Shown here: piece after piece, positions 42,500 through 51,543 of the stretch | Layout: every line of letters begins with the position of its first letter | Position numbering within the stretch: position 1 is the stretch's first letter | Assembly (NCBI GenBank): GCA_032252755.1 | Contig: JAVUPY010000010.1 | Location: forward strand, 30,534-94,533 | From: Terriglobia bacterium | Lineage (GTDB): Bacteria > Acidobacteriota > Terriglobia > Terriglobales > Acidobacteriaceae | DNA length: 64,000 bases | Direction: 5' to 3' | Notes under the pieces: generated by a model | The model's input: only the letters and a program-made list of their open reading frames with translations | Told to the model about the DNA's origin: nothing | Database searches by the model: none | Translations under genes and position numbers: made by a program

Positions 42500-43954
42500 C
42501 TACTCCGGTATCAGCGACCACCCGGGCCGCAGGTGTGCCTTGTACAAGAACATATGGTGCAAGATGATCTTGATCCAGTGTCCGGCAAGTCCGATCTCGC
42601 CGGACGTGTAATTCAGGTCGCGTCCGTACTGCGGATACTTTTCAAAATCCGGAACGATCGGGAAGACCGTCATCGAGGCGGCAGTGCCGGTAAACGGATT
42701 GGCGCCGGCCGATGCCACACATGCGGCACCAATCTCGGCCATGCATGCCGTGTGCGTGGGTTCGGGGCTGCCATGAACGATGTCGGCGATACTGTGGGCC
42801 ACGGCTTTGCCGATCATCGCCGAGGGCATGCCTGTTCGTGGAGGCGCCGCGAAGATCGGGGTTCCGTTTCGGCCGATATGTGGACGCGATACCGGATGCG
42901 GAGGTGCAAAAGCGATGCCGGTCGCGAAGATGTTGGAATACTTCGGATTGACATAGAACCGCGGCCAATCGCGAGCACGCCACTCCAAGTAAGGTTTCGG
43001 AGTGTAGTCAGCATCGACCTTCATGAAGCCGCTGGGAGCGAACACGTCAGCCGTAAGCTCGTTTCCTTGACGATCGAAGGCTTTCAAACCGACGCCGGAG
43101 AACGGCGGAAGGAGCATGGCGAAATCAAAGTCCTGGTCGCGCTGTTCGCCCTCCAGCGTTTCGTAATGCAAGCGGTTCTTCTCTACCTGTGCCACGTGCG
43201 CGCGGGTGATCCACGAGATGCCGCGTTCCGCGAACAGCGATTCGGTGAAGATCTTGCTGGGCGTTATGTACCCCGATCGTCGGATGAAAATACCATCCAT
43301 GCCAAAATCGCCGAGTTCGTATTCGTTTGAGAGATAGACTATCTCGGCTTTATCACGAACTCCGCGGGCGCGCAGTTCGAATTCAAGATTCACGACGTAC
43401 TCAAACGCGGCTCCTTCGCAAGTGCAACTCCCGTGTCCAGTGCCGACGATGAACCGCTTGCGTTCGCCCTTCTTCATCTGCTCAACGAGGTGCAGGAATG
43501 CTTGAGCCGTCTCGGAGGCGTGATCTGCGGTGCACACGGAATAACTGTTCTTGCCCGGGCCGAGACCTTCCGTCGCTTCGAACTTCAGCTTTGGTCCAGT
43601 TGCGTTGACGAGAAAGTCGTAATAAACGAACTCTCGCTCGCTCTTGCGGGAGGGTAAGGTCCACTCGATTTCAACGAACGGCGCCGGATTCTCGCTGGTC
43701 CCTTCGGGATGGATGGAAAGAGCCTTTGCCTGTTTGAAAATGATTTGCTTGTTTTCGTAAACGGGGGCGAGCGGAAAGAGAACTTGCTCGCGCTTTATCA
43801 GTCCAACACCAACCCAGATATTTGAAGGAATCCAGTTGTAGGTCGGGAGAGGCGACACAACGGTGACTTCGTCGCTCTTGCCCAGCCATTTTCGGAGGAA
43901 CGCTGCGCAGGTATGACCTGAAATACCTGCGCCAAGGACCAGTGCGCGTGCCAT
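42500..43954 (-). CDS. Sulfide:quinone-oxidoreductase-type flavoprotein
   Basis: A 484-aa FAD-dependent enzyme of the SQR/NDH-2 superfamily. The dinucleotide fold is clear at the start (LVLGAGISGHTCAAFL), with the SQR-like PTYNWIPSNIWVGVGL loop and YDFLVNATGP. Cysteines in YSVCTADHA and GHGSCTCEGAAF could serve in sulfur chemistry but I cannot align them with certainty to the SQR catalytic pair. The C-terminal third ends in a membrane-binding W/H-rich segment (GHWIKIILHHMFLYKAHLRP). The start has GGAGG upstream. A small coupled gene follows. Confidence 0.75.
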   Translation of the reverse strand: MARALVLGAGISGHTCAAFLRKWLGKSDEVTVVSPLPTYNWIPSNIWVGVGLIKREQVLFPLAPVYENKQIIFKQAKALSIHPEGTSENPAPFVEIEWTLPSRKSEREFVYYDFLVNATGPKLKFEATEGLGPGKNSYSVCTADHASETAQAFLHLVEQMKKGERKRFIVGTGHGSCTCEGAAFEYVVNLEFELRARGVRDKAEIVYLSNEYELGDFGMDGIFIRRSGYITPSKIFTESLFAERGISWITRAHVAQVEKNRLHYETLEGEQRDQDFDFAMLLPPFSGVGLKAFDRQGNELTADVFAPSGFMKVDADYTPKPYLEWRARDWPRFYVNPKYSNIFATGIAFAPPHPVSRPHIGRNGTPIFAAPPRTGMPSAMIGKAVAHSIADIVHGSPEPTHTACMAEIGAACVASAGANPFTGTAASMTVFPIVPDFEKYPQYGRDLNYTSGEIGLAGHWIKIILHHMFLYKAHLRPGWSLIPE

Positions 43955-44093
43955 GCGGCACCTCCGCAGGTTGTACATATATTAGAAGTCAAATGCCGAC
44001 GCGAGTGAAGAGGGGAATTGAGAAAACTCTTCCAAGATGCCGAACCGTCGAAGGGAGAAAATTCGGCGCAAATTGTACTACACCCTATTCGAC

Positions 44094-44726
44094 CTAAAGA
44101 CTTCCGACGATTCGCGCTTTGAGCGATTCGTATTCCGAGTCGGTAATCAGCTTCTGGTCGAACATTTGTTTCGCCTGCGCGAGTCGTGCGGCCGCGGAAT
44201 CCCCGGCAACGGTGCGGGCCGCGCCGATAATCTCTCCAGTGGGAGTGCCAAGCTGCATGCCGCCTGATTTTGCGCGGAGTTCTTCGAGTTCGCGGACGCG
44301 GCGTTTTTCGCGCCAAGCCTGCTCTTGTGCCTGGCAGATGCGATAAACGGCCTCGGCCTGGTTCTTGCGAAGACCCGGGAAACTGAGAACACGTGTCTGA
44401 CCGGCAACGGCGAGATCGGGTGTGGCAAGCGCAGAGATCGTAAGATCGGCGCCGAGCATCCCGACGCGAATGTTCACGTCCTTGATGTCCTGCCAACGAA
44501 CGGTATCCGGCCTGAAGCCGCCGAACAGCCCGCGCGACATTCCAATGAATCGCCCGCTTGTGGCGCAAACCAAGAGGCGCCGGTGCGCCAGGGCGAAAAT
44601 TCGGCGCTGAACCGCATAGGCGTCCATCGTTTCCTCGGGAACCAGCAGTGATTGAAACTCCGCAATGCCCCTCTGAACGCGAGAATCTTCCCCCGCACCA
44701 GTGTTGCTCTTCGCCTGCTCTGCCAT
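44094..44726 (-). CDS. bPH-like protein with SHOCT tail
   Basis: A 210-aa soluble protein. Residues about 20-125 resemble a bacterial PH domain (LLVPEETMDAYAVQRRIFAL...VRWQDIKDVNIRVGMLGADL). A charged helix follows (130-165), and the last 32 residues form a SHOCT oligomerisation motif (AKQMFDQKLITDSEYESLKA). Role unknown. The start chosen has GGAGGG upstream; the reading frame runs on upstream for 71 residues over the tRNA-Pro leader and is not convincing there. Confidence 0.75.
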   Translation of the reverse strand: MAEQAKSNTGAGEDSRVQRGIAEFQSLLVPEETMDAYAVQRRIFALAHRRLLVCATSGRFIGMSRGLFGGFRPDTVRWQDIKDVNIRVGMLGADLTISALATPDLAVAGQTRVLSFPGLRKNQAEAVYRICQAQEQAWREKRRVRELEELRAKSGGMQLGTPTGEIIGAARTVAGDSAAARLAQAKQMFDQKLITDSEYESLKARIVGSL

Positions 44727-44911
44727 GGGCGCCCTCCAGCGTGGTAGGGGAGGTAGTTTAGGCGGGCTCATGATCTTTGTCAAAGCTGGCTTGAACTCGA
44801 TGACTCTGAACTCGAATCGCGCGGCCATTCTCTCGGCGCATGCCCGATCTGTCCTGACCGTATTACAGTCTGCTCGAACGAAACGCCTACTCAGATATAA
44901 TGAATCCATGT

Positions 44912-44988
44912 CGGGGCGTAGCGCAGCCTGGTAGCGCACCTGCCTTGGGCGCAGGGGGTCGTAGGTTCAAATCCTATCGCCCCGACCA
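44912..44988 (+). tRNA. tRNA-Pro (anticodon TGG)
   Basis: A full cloverleaf is visible. Acceptor arms CGGGGCG and CGCCCCG, D-arm GCGC...GCGC, anticodon stem CCTGC/GCAGG with loop CTTGGGC (anticodon TGG, proline), T-arm with TTCAAAT, discriminator A and an encoded CCA end. Confidence 0.97.
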
Positions 44989-44997
44989 TTCCTCAAT

Positions 44998-47508
44998 TTA
45001 ACCAATCATCTTGCGTTGATCGCCGATGCGGCGCTCGTGATCGTTTGCGAATCGCTCCACACCTGAGAAGATCGAGTCGGGATCGAGATGCGCTTCCGCG
45101 ATCACTTCCCGTTCGAGGCCGCCGGTTCTCCAGCTATTGTCAAAGTCGGACGTGAGCGAATACTCGTCGGTAAGAGGGCCGAGGTTACGAAGCGGCCACA
45201 TGCGTCGGGTGCCCGTTGATACGACCATCAGATCGTAGCGAGCCTCAGGCGGCAGCACGGAGTCGCGATATGCCTGCGGCTGGCGATCAAACAACTCCTC
45301 GCTGATCGCCGCGATCACCTTGACATTTATGCCGGCTGCTTCCAGTTTCGGCAGTACCTTCACGAGATTCACGGTGGAACTGGATCCCTGCGCGATCACA
45401 TAACCGTGGCGCGGCTTGTTGGGTGCGAAATCGCGGATCACGTAAAGACCCTTTGCGGCGGCGCGCAGGTCGGAGTCGGCAAAATGGCTTCGGTCTGCGA
45501 CCGGGAAATCGGGTCGCGCAACTTCCAGGGTAATGATGCCAACGCGCGGATCGCGGGCCGCGATTTCCGCCGCCGCGAAATAGCCGGGCGCGACGTCGTT
45601 GTAATCCCAGAAGCTCAGGTTGATCACCTGACCGCGCGGGAACAGCTTCCACACTTGCGGCGCGAAGATGCCAAAGTGTGTGCGAGCGTCAGCCGCGGTT
45701 TCAGGACCGGAGTGCGCGGTAAGAATATGCAGCACGCCGACGCGGAACTTACTGTCCTGATTTTGCTGACTCCAGACACGCGCAGGGGTGTACATGAGCG
45801 GGGTGAACGCTCCATAGGTGCCGCTCAGGGCCCAAACGCCGGCGAATTTTTCGGGATCGACAGAAGCGCTTTGACTCACCAGGCCGATGGCGGTGGAAAC
45901 GTTACCCGCTTCCTGAATAGGCGCTTTCAACCGCGTGCCCAGCGGATTGTCTGTGGGACTGTAATGTCCCCAGAGGCTGCCGTGCTCCACGTTGATCGAC
46001 TCCGAAAGGTCGGCGGCCAAGGTGAAGAAGCGTCCTTCCGTGACGTAATTCATCCACTTGATAATTTCCGAAATGGCTCGGCGCGATCCGGCTATCTCGC
46101 CGGGTTTCTTGAAGAGTGAAATGCTGACTTCCTTCTCCTTGCCTGAAACGGCATTGCGAATCGGAAGCTTCTGCGGGGATTCCGGCAGCGTCGCAACACG
46201 CAGGCGATCGTCCTGAAAAGGATCGGTGGTGGCTGAGATGCGCAATTTCACATCGTCGCGCACGGTGTCGCCGATCTTCACCAGGCGATCTACGAGGCGA
46301 TCACCCAGTCCGTTGCGGTCCAGCAGCGACATCACGACGTCGATGTTCGTCTTGAACTGAATCAACCGTTCGCGATTGTCGGTGACTGGGCCTTTGCGAA
46401 TGCCCTCGAACTCCACGCCGTAATGCTTCTCGAAGGTCTGCGCCAGCGCGACAAAGTACTCCGAGTTCATTTTCAGTGCGTAGGGATGGCTTGCGTAACT
46501 CACCAATTGTTCGCCATAACCCGGGACTTTTCCGTCAGCGGCCGCGGGCCAGTAGCCCTTGATGGTTTTGCCGATTGCGACGATTGGACGGCGGTCGTTC
46601 GGATCGACTGCGTCCATTGCCTTCAGGGCAGCGGTCACTTCGTTATAGTCGTTGCCGTTCGACAAGGTGAAGACGTTCCATCCATACGACGTCCATTGGT
46701 CAACAAGATCGTAGCCGTCGAACTTCGCGGCGATAACGCCGCCAATCAGGCAATCGTCGATGCCCGCGTTGTTGTTCGAAACCATAACGCGTAAACGCTT
46801 TCCCACTTGCAGGGCGAGCGCCTGCGTTTTCAACTCCTGCGCGTGACCTTCGGTGAGCGCGAATTCGCCTTCCAGCGCGATCACTTTCGGCGACTCCGGC
46901 GCGCCTGCGACATCCCAGAACAGCGCTTTGCCTGCGGCGGTCGCGATGCCGATGCCCGAGGGGCCGCCGTTTACGTCGTTAGTGACGTCGATGCTTTCGG
47001 CATGTCCCGAGAGGGCGCGAATGCCGCGGCCCTTCGCCTGCGCAAACAGCGGATGATCTTCTAAATTGGTTTCGTGGAGCAGCGTCTTCAGCGCGCCCGC
47101 GCCGCGCCGGAATCCCAATGCGTCGATCGCCAGCATTGCCTCGTGCGGGTCGACGCGATAACGAGGATCGCCGGTCTGCTGATACTTGCGATACAGGGCT
47201 TCGCCCATGATCATCCAGAGCGCGTAGCAGGTAGGGACAGAGTGACCCGCCGCCATCATGAACTTGTCGGAGTAGGGATGCTTGGGGCGGCGGTAGTCGT
47301 AACGAAGTCCGCCGTTTTCCGGACCAACGAGGTGCGCCGCGACGTTGTAGGGCGTGTATGCCAGCGGTCCGCCGAGGTGCCCGGTTTGGGCGTAGTTTCC
47401 GAGCAGCACCAGGGTCATGCAGGTCATGTATCCGATGTCGTCGAGCAGCGGGTCGTACGCAGGCTGTTGCTGGGCGGGAGAAGGAACTACGTGGGTGCAC
47501 GATGTCAT
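44998..47508 (-). CDS. Transketolase-like thiamine-diphosphate enzyme
   Basis: An 836-aa enzyme of the transketolase/E1 superfamily. The N-terminal pattern (QTGHLGGPLAYTPYN...KHPYSDKFMMAAGHSVPTCY) and the later pyrimidine- and C-terminal domains fit transketolase, but it is some 170 residues longer than usual. The ThDP motif is altered: GDG is replaced by LEGE (in VIALEGEFALTEGHAQE), though the following NNNAGID is kept. Substrate is therefore uncertain; transketolase or a diverged E1-type enzyme are options. Start chosen at the ATG with CGGAGA upstream. It converges on tRNA-Pro. Confidence 0.75.
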   Translation of the reverse strand: MTSCTHVVPSPAQQQPAYDPLLDDIGYMTCMTLVLLGNYAQTGHLGGPLAYTPYNVAAHLVGPENGGLRYDYRRPKHPYSDKFMMAAGHSVPTCYALWMIMGEALYRKYQQTGDPRYRVDPHEAMLAIDALGFRRGAGALKTLLHETNLEDHPLFAQAKGRGIRALSGHAESIDVTNDVNGGPSGIGIATAAGKALFWDVAGAPESPKVIALEGEFALTEGHAQELKTQALALQVGKRLRVMVSNNNAGIDDCLIGGVIAAKFDGYDLVDQWTSYGWNVFTLSNGNDYNEVTAALKAMDAVDPNDRRPIVAIGKTIKGYWPAAADGKVPGYGEQLVSYASHPYALKMNSEYFVALAQTFEKHYGVEFEGIRKGPVTDNRERLIQFKTNIDVVMSLLDRNGLGDRLVDRLVKIGDTVRDDVKLRISATTDPFQDDRLRVATLPESPQKLPIRNAVSGKEKEVSISLFKKPGEIAGSRRAISEIIKWMNYVTEGRFFTLAADLSESINVEHGSLWGHYSPTDNPLGTRLKAPIQEAGNVSTAIGLVSQSASVDPEKFAGVWALSGTYGAFTPLMYTPARVWSQQNQDSKFRVGVLHILTAHSGPETAADARTHFGIFAPQVWKLFPRGQVINLSFWDYNDVAPGYFAAAEIAARDPRVGIITLEVARPDFPVADRSHFADSDLRAAAKGLYVIRDFAPNKPRHGYVIAQGSSSTVNLVKVLPKLEAAGINVKVIAAISEELFDRQPQAYRDSVLPPEARYDLMVVSTGTRRMWPLRNLGPLTDEYSLTSDFDNSWRTGGLEREVIAEAHLDPDSIFSGVERFANDHERRIGDQRKMIG

Positions 47509-47960
47509 TGACGGTCTCCGTAGCGATGATGGAGCAACTGCAGGACCGCAGTCCGGCCAAAGGAAGCGCAGCCCACGCGGAGCGCCGTCAATATCGGACG
47601 TTTGGTCACTAACCCCTTTTATTAACAATACATTGGCATCTGCGTAGCTGGCAACGGCCGCTATCGCAGAGCACCATCGTAAACGAGTCCCCCCACCCCC
47701 TACTTTGCCGGATATTTGTTTTCAATAATTTACGGAAATTTCCGCCGTAAAACTATGAAAACAAAATAACTTAAATCTAAAAAGCCGGCTTGACAGCGAG
47801 ACTCTTGCAATTCGGGTGCGAGGGGCGTAGTTCACTGTGGGAACGGGGCCGCGAGTTCTTTGGCCTACGATCGGGGCGGATTGAAGTAACGACTTGTTAC
47901 GCGGGGGTGTATTTCGGAATGGGCCATCCTCTCGCGCGAATGACGCGAGAATTCATTGAT
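47509..47960. other. Non-coding stretch upstream of the transketolase-like gene
   Basis: No convincing gene. The part from 47700 to 47790 is notably AT-rich compared with its surroundings and carries an imperfect dyad, TTTACGG...CCGTAAA (47729-47751), which could be a regulatory site. A 63-codon plus-strand reading (47790-47981) has no ribosome-binding site or known features. Confidence 0.4.
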
Positions 47961-48386
47961 TCACACAGACGGGGAAGCTAAGCTTCGGGTGAAATCGTAC
48001 GCTGAGGAACCATAACGATAATTGGGGAATATTCCGTCTGTCCCCGGATTTCTCGGATTTCTCGGATTTCTATAGTTCACTATCTCGCCGACCGAAACGG
48101 AAACGGCTCCGAAGACGGTAGAGAAGCCAATGGCCTCGACACGGACAACGTAGGCACCCGGAGAAAGCAATGGCGCAATATAGCTTCCGTCGCCGCCCGT
48201 ACGCACCACTCGGGTCCAGGCTGTGCTGGGACTGGTTATCGTAACCGTAGCGCCCGACACTGCGAGTTGTTGGGGATCGAAAATCCTTCCCTTCAGCGTT
48301 GCCGTGGAATAATCCACCTGAGCGAGGCAGGTGCTGCACCCCACCAAGAGGATCATCATCAGCACGCAGGTGCTCGTCTTGCACAT
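47961..48386 (-). pseudogene. Truncated TonB-receptor/carboxypeptidase-regulatory-domain gene
   Basis: A 141-aa reading that starts as a typical acidobacterial Oar-like outer-membrane receptor: signal peptide with LVGCSTCLAQ, then a carboxypeptidase-regulatory Ig-like domain (LKGRIFDPQQLAVSGATVTI...GGDGSYIAPLLSPGAYVVRV). Just after VSVSVGEIVNY the frame enters a REP-like sequence (48020-48080) encoding RNPRNPRNP, and stops about 40 codons later. The plug and barrel, usually about 900 residues, are gone. A short secreted product might still be made. Confidence 0.7.
48020..48074 (+). repeat. Solo REP-like element (copy A) with 9-bp tandem repeat
   Basis: A 26-base unit (48020-48045: AATTGGGGAATATTCC then GTCTGTCCCC) identical to both copies bracketing the RAYT gene 3.4 kb away. 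It contains the palindrome GGAATATTCC and GGGG/CCCC ends that can pair. It is followed by three copies of CGGATTTCT (48045-48071). Confidence 0.9.
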
Positions 48387-48436
48387 CGTCCCCTCCAGCG
48401 AGCCTCGAGTACGAACCCATCCGTTCTTAGGACTGT

Positions 48437-50173
48437 CTACACTGTCAGGTTCATCTTGCGTACCAGCGCCTGAAACCGGGGATCCTCCCGGAGGGGGTCG
48501 AAGAAAGGATAGGTTTTGACGGGGATCATCATCGGGTCCCGTTGCTCGACAGCCCGGTCCATCCACCCGAACGCCTCTTCGAATTCTCCCAACCCTAAAT
48601 GAATCCAGGCGAAACTGGTGGCAGGTATGTACGCCTGAGAAGCCAACTGGTGCAGGCGTGACAGTAGCTCCCGAGCTTCTGAGGTGTACCCACCGAGCGA
48701 TAACGCGAGTCCCAGCCAGCCAAGCGGCAAGGGCGATCCGCCGGCAAGCTCGACAGCACGGCGAAGGGCTGTGATGGCCTCCGGGTAGTCGCATCGTGCC
48801 GTTAGGATTTCACCGCGCACCAAATGGCCCGGCTGGTATGTGGGATCGAGTTCGAGGATCTGGTCTACCTCGTCAAGCCCCCGATCATAATCACGCTTCA
48901 ACCAGTGCATCACCGCCAGCCAGAGGCGTACCTGCCATTCCAGAGGATCTGCCTCAAGCAAGGTCTCAAGTTCGGAGATGGATTCCGCCAGCCGCCCATG
49001 CGGCATGAGGCCACTGATCGCGTATCGAAAACGCACAATTGGGGATGCGGGATTCAGTTCCAGAGCCCGCATCATTTCCCGTTGGACTTCAGGCCAGTTA
49101 TAGTCCAGTTCTTTTCTAAAGATGCCGAGCAATGCGTGAGTCTCGGCCAGGGTGTTGTCGATTTCGACCGCGCGCATTGCGGCCCAGAGCCCAGCCGCAA
49201 AGGCTTCTCTCGGAGGGACGAGCCCCGAAAACCCAGCCCACCAGTGGAGCTCCGCTACACCGTCGTAAGCCAATGCGAGCTGCGGATCACACGCCAGAGC
49301 TTGCTCGAAGCACCGTCTGGCCTCCAGGAAATTCGCGCTGTGCAGGTATTGCCGACCCCTGAGGTAGAAATGGTAGGCGACAACATCCTCCGTCGGATTA
49401 GCCCGATCAGCAATACCGGCTGAGGCCCGTCGGGAAACATCCGCGGCGACACCTGGGATGTGTTGACCTACAGCGTGTGCAATCGAATCCTGTAAGTGGA
49501 ATATTGCAGCGATCGGAGCGTCGAACTTCTTTGCGAACAGGTGTGTCTGGTCGCTTGTCTGAATGAGCTGGACGTTGGCGGAAACCTGCTCTTGGGTACG
49601 CCGCAGTCCGCCTTCCAGGACATAGTCCACCCGCAATTCGCGGGCAATGGTGGCCACATCTTTGTGGCTGCCCTTATAGTGCATTGCCGTCGTGCGGGCA
49701 ATCACCGCAAGCTGTTTCGGAGCGAGACTGGCGAACGCGGTGATGATTTCGTCCGTCATGGCATCGCTGAAGTATTCATCTGCGGGATTTCCTCCGAGGT
49801 TCAGGAACGGGAGCACGAGAAGCCGGGGACGGGATGTGCACTGTGGTGCGCCCGAAGAAGTGAGCGCACCGATGAAGCGATAGCCGCGCCGGGGCAGAGT
49901 CTCGATAAAGCGGGGATGTTCAGCGGAATCGCTCAGCGCCTCGCGCAAGCGCCCGATTGCGGTATTCAGGTTGTTGTCAAAATCCACGAACACGTCTTCG
50001 CGCCACAGCCGATGACGCAGTTCCTCGCGAGTGACAAGTTCGCCCGGAGATTCGAGAAGCGCGGCGAGAATCTCGAATGACTTCTCGCGGAGGTTGATTC
50101 TCGTTCCCTGCTTGTAAAGCTGACCGGAGGAGAGGTCAACTTCGTAGCAGTCGAAGCGGACAATGTTGGGCAC
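48437..50173 (-). CDS. PhoB/CadC-type DNA-binding regulator with TPR repeats
   Basis: A 578-aa regulator. The N-terminal winged helix (about 1-95) is of the OmpR/PhoB class: INLREKSFEILAALLESPGE, LVTREELRHRLW, FIETLPRRGYRFIG. No receiver domain or membrane segment follows. Residues about 112-240 look like the TolB-N-type/adenylate-cyclase-associated domain (LLVLPFLNLGGNPADEYFSD), and about 265-570 are TPR repeats. GTG start with CAGGAGT upstream. Such regulators are abundant in acidobacteria; the target is not known, though the truncated receptor gene lies just downstream. Confidence 0.85.
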   Translation of the reverse strand: MPNIVRFDCYEVDLSSGQLYKQGTRINLREKSFEILAALLESPGELVTREELRHRLWREDVFVDFDNNLNTAIGRLREALSDSAEHPRFIETLPRRGYRFIGALTSSGAPQCTSRPRLLVLPFLNLGGNPADEYFSDAMTDEIITAFASLAPKQLAVIARTTAMHYKGSHKDVATIARELRVDYVLEGGLRRTQEQVSANVQLIQTSDQTHLFAKKFDAPIAAIFHLQDSIAHAVGQHIPGVAADVSRRASAGIADRANPTEDVVAYHFYLRGRQYLHSANFLEARRCFEQALACDPQLALAYDGVAELHWWAGFSGLVPPREAFAAGLWAAMRAVEIDNTLAETHALLGIFRKELDYNWPEVQREMMRALELNPASPIVRFRYAISGLMPHGRLAESISELETLLEADPLEWQVRLWLAVMHWLKRDYDRGLDEVDQILELDPTYQPGHLVRGEILTARCDYPEAITALRRAVELAGGSPLPLGWLGLALSLGGYTSEARELLSRLHQLASQAYIPATSFAWIHLGLGEFEEAFGWMDRAVEQRDPMMIPVKTYPFFDPLREDPRFQALVRKMNLTV

Positions 50174-50356
50174 AGTCCGACTCCTGTGTGACGACCGCCA
50201 AAAGCGTACTCCCGGTGCCAAAACGGGTCAACGGTAAACCCCGCAACTATCAATCGAGTACGCGGTAAGCCAAGTGTAAGCAGAAAACAAGGCGCGTTCT
50301 ATTTCTTATTGCGGCCGGGATTGCGAGGATCTCGGAAAGATCATCAGGAGGCATAT

Positions 50357-51139
50357 ATGATGCACAGGATAACGGGGTTGAAAGCGCTGATATCGGTATT
50401 GTTTGTATCGTTCGCGGCAGCCGGCTGGGCTGCTCCGCCACGCACTTGTTCCCTGGCCACTCTGAATGGGACGTACGGGTTTTACGGTCAGGGCGTGTTA
50501 ATGACACAGCCTGCTATGCGGGTCGTCACCAACGGTACGATTACCTTCGATGGCAAAGGCAATCTCACTGGCGAGTCCATCGGCGCTGCTGAGGGAGTGG
50601 GCGCAGCGCCCCCCGGATCATTTACCGGGACATACGGGGTCAATCCCGATTGCACCTACTGGGGTGAACACTCTGGTATGCAGTTCACGGGTACGATCGC
50701 CGACAGAGGGAGCAATCAAGTGCTCCACTTCGTCGTAACCAATCCGGGTTTTGTCGTGCTCGGAGAAGACAAGCCCGTCCCTGCAGGCGGTTGCTCGCCC
50801 GCCACCCTGAAGGGCTCATATGCTCTTTACGGTGAAGGAACCATCGCTGTTGGCGGCCCGCCCGCGCCCATGGTGCACGTCGGCACCGCCAACTACGATG
50901 GGGCGGGAAATGCTTGGGGGAGCGACACGATCATGTTCGCCGGCGGGCCTCCCGTGAATGATACTTGGACTGCAACCTACACCGTGACCAGCGACTGCAC
51001 TGTATCGCTCGAAATCAGCAGCACAGTCGGGGTAGTGCACGAGGTTGGGAGGATCGTCGGCGAGGGCGAGTCGCGCGAGGTACACCTCATCGTTACCGAT
51101 CCGGGCTGGATGGTGCAGGAGACCACGGTGAGACAGTGA
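50357..51139 (+). CDS. Secreted protein with two repeated beta-rich domains
   Basis: A 260-aa exported protein with signal peptide (about 1-26, WAA-PP). The mature part is two related halves, each beginning C-S-L/P-A-T-L-N/K-G-T/S-Y (CSLATLNGTYGFYGQGV and CSPATLKGSYALYGEGT) and each ending in a VTNPGF/VTDPGW stretch. Function unknown. AGGAGG lies just before two possible ATGs (50357 and 50360). A related protein is at 57947. A stem-loop follows. Confidence 0.75.
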   Translation: MMHRITGLKALISVLFVSFAAAGWAAPPRTCSLATLNGTYGFYGQGVLMTQPAMRVVTNGTITFDGKGNLTGESIGAAEGVGAAPPGSFTGTYGVNPDCTYWGEHSGMQFTGTIADRGSNQVLHFVVTNPGFVVLGEDKPVPAGGCSPATLKGSYALYGEGTIAVGGPPAPMVHVGTANYDGAGNAWGSDTIMFAGGPPVNDTWTATYTVTSDCTVSLEISSTVGVVHEVGRIVGEGESREVHLIVTDPGWMVQETTVRQ

Positions 51140-51143
51140 GTTT

Positions 51144-51169
51144 AGGCGCGGGCGGTACCGTCCGCGCCT
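51144..51169 (+). terminator. Stem-loop after secreted-protein gene
   Basis: Near-perfect inverted repeat AGGCGCGGGCGGTACCGTCC with its partner GCGCCT, able to form a 10-11 base-pair stem; four bases after the stop codon. No T-run follows, so terminator strength is unclear. Confidence 0.5.
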
Positions 51170-51384
51170 GCCTGACTGCTGGATACGAGATGCCCTGGGG
51201 CTTCATTCCTGCTGGCGGCCGGCTACGTTGCGGCCCAGGATCATTTCTTGAATGCGCAAGGGTTACAGTCGGCCATTCTGGATGGGCAACGAGCCAAAGG
51301 ACGATTCCAGGAGCTTGAGCTGGACGATATGGGTGTGAGCTTCGGACAGGCGCTCCTAGGTGGAATGGCCGGAGCATAACTTCC

Positions 51385-51450
51385 AAGCGGATATCGTAAA
51401 ATACAAGCGGATATCGTAAAATACGGGGACAGACGGAATATTCCCCAATT
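51385..51450 (-). repeat. Left REP-like end of the RAYT element (copy B) with 20-bp tandem repeat
   Basis: The 26-base REP unit (51425-51450) is in inverted orientation to copies A and C. Directly outside it are two perfect tandem copies of a 20-base unit beginning AAGCGGATATCG (51385-51404 and 51405-51424). The final bases, ATTTTACG when read outward, resemble the short repeats next to the other copies. Confidence 0.9.
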
Positions 51451-51543
51451 CTGTCGGCCCAATTTGGGAATCTTAAGTCGTTTCATCCTGCCGAACGTCC
51501 ACAAGCTCTCGGCGGTTTGCCATGCTTCTGCTACCGTTCAAGC

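Noticed and set aside
42062..43330. Long plus-strand reading (422 codons)
   Set aside because: It is antisense to the SQR-type gene and the small coupled gene, which have clear motifs; the plus-strand product shows no family features.
47729..47751. Dyad TTTACGG...CCGTAAA considered as a terminator
   Set aside because: Neither side has a T-run and no gene ends there; at most a regulatory site.
48045..48071. Three 9-base repeats considered as a CRISPR-like or minisatellite array
   Set aside because: No spacers and only three units; they are part of the REP-associated flank.
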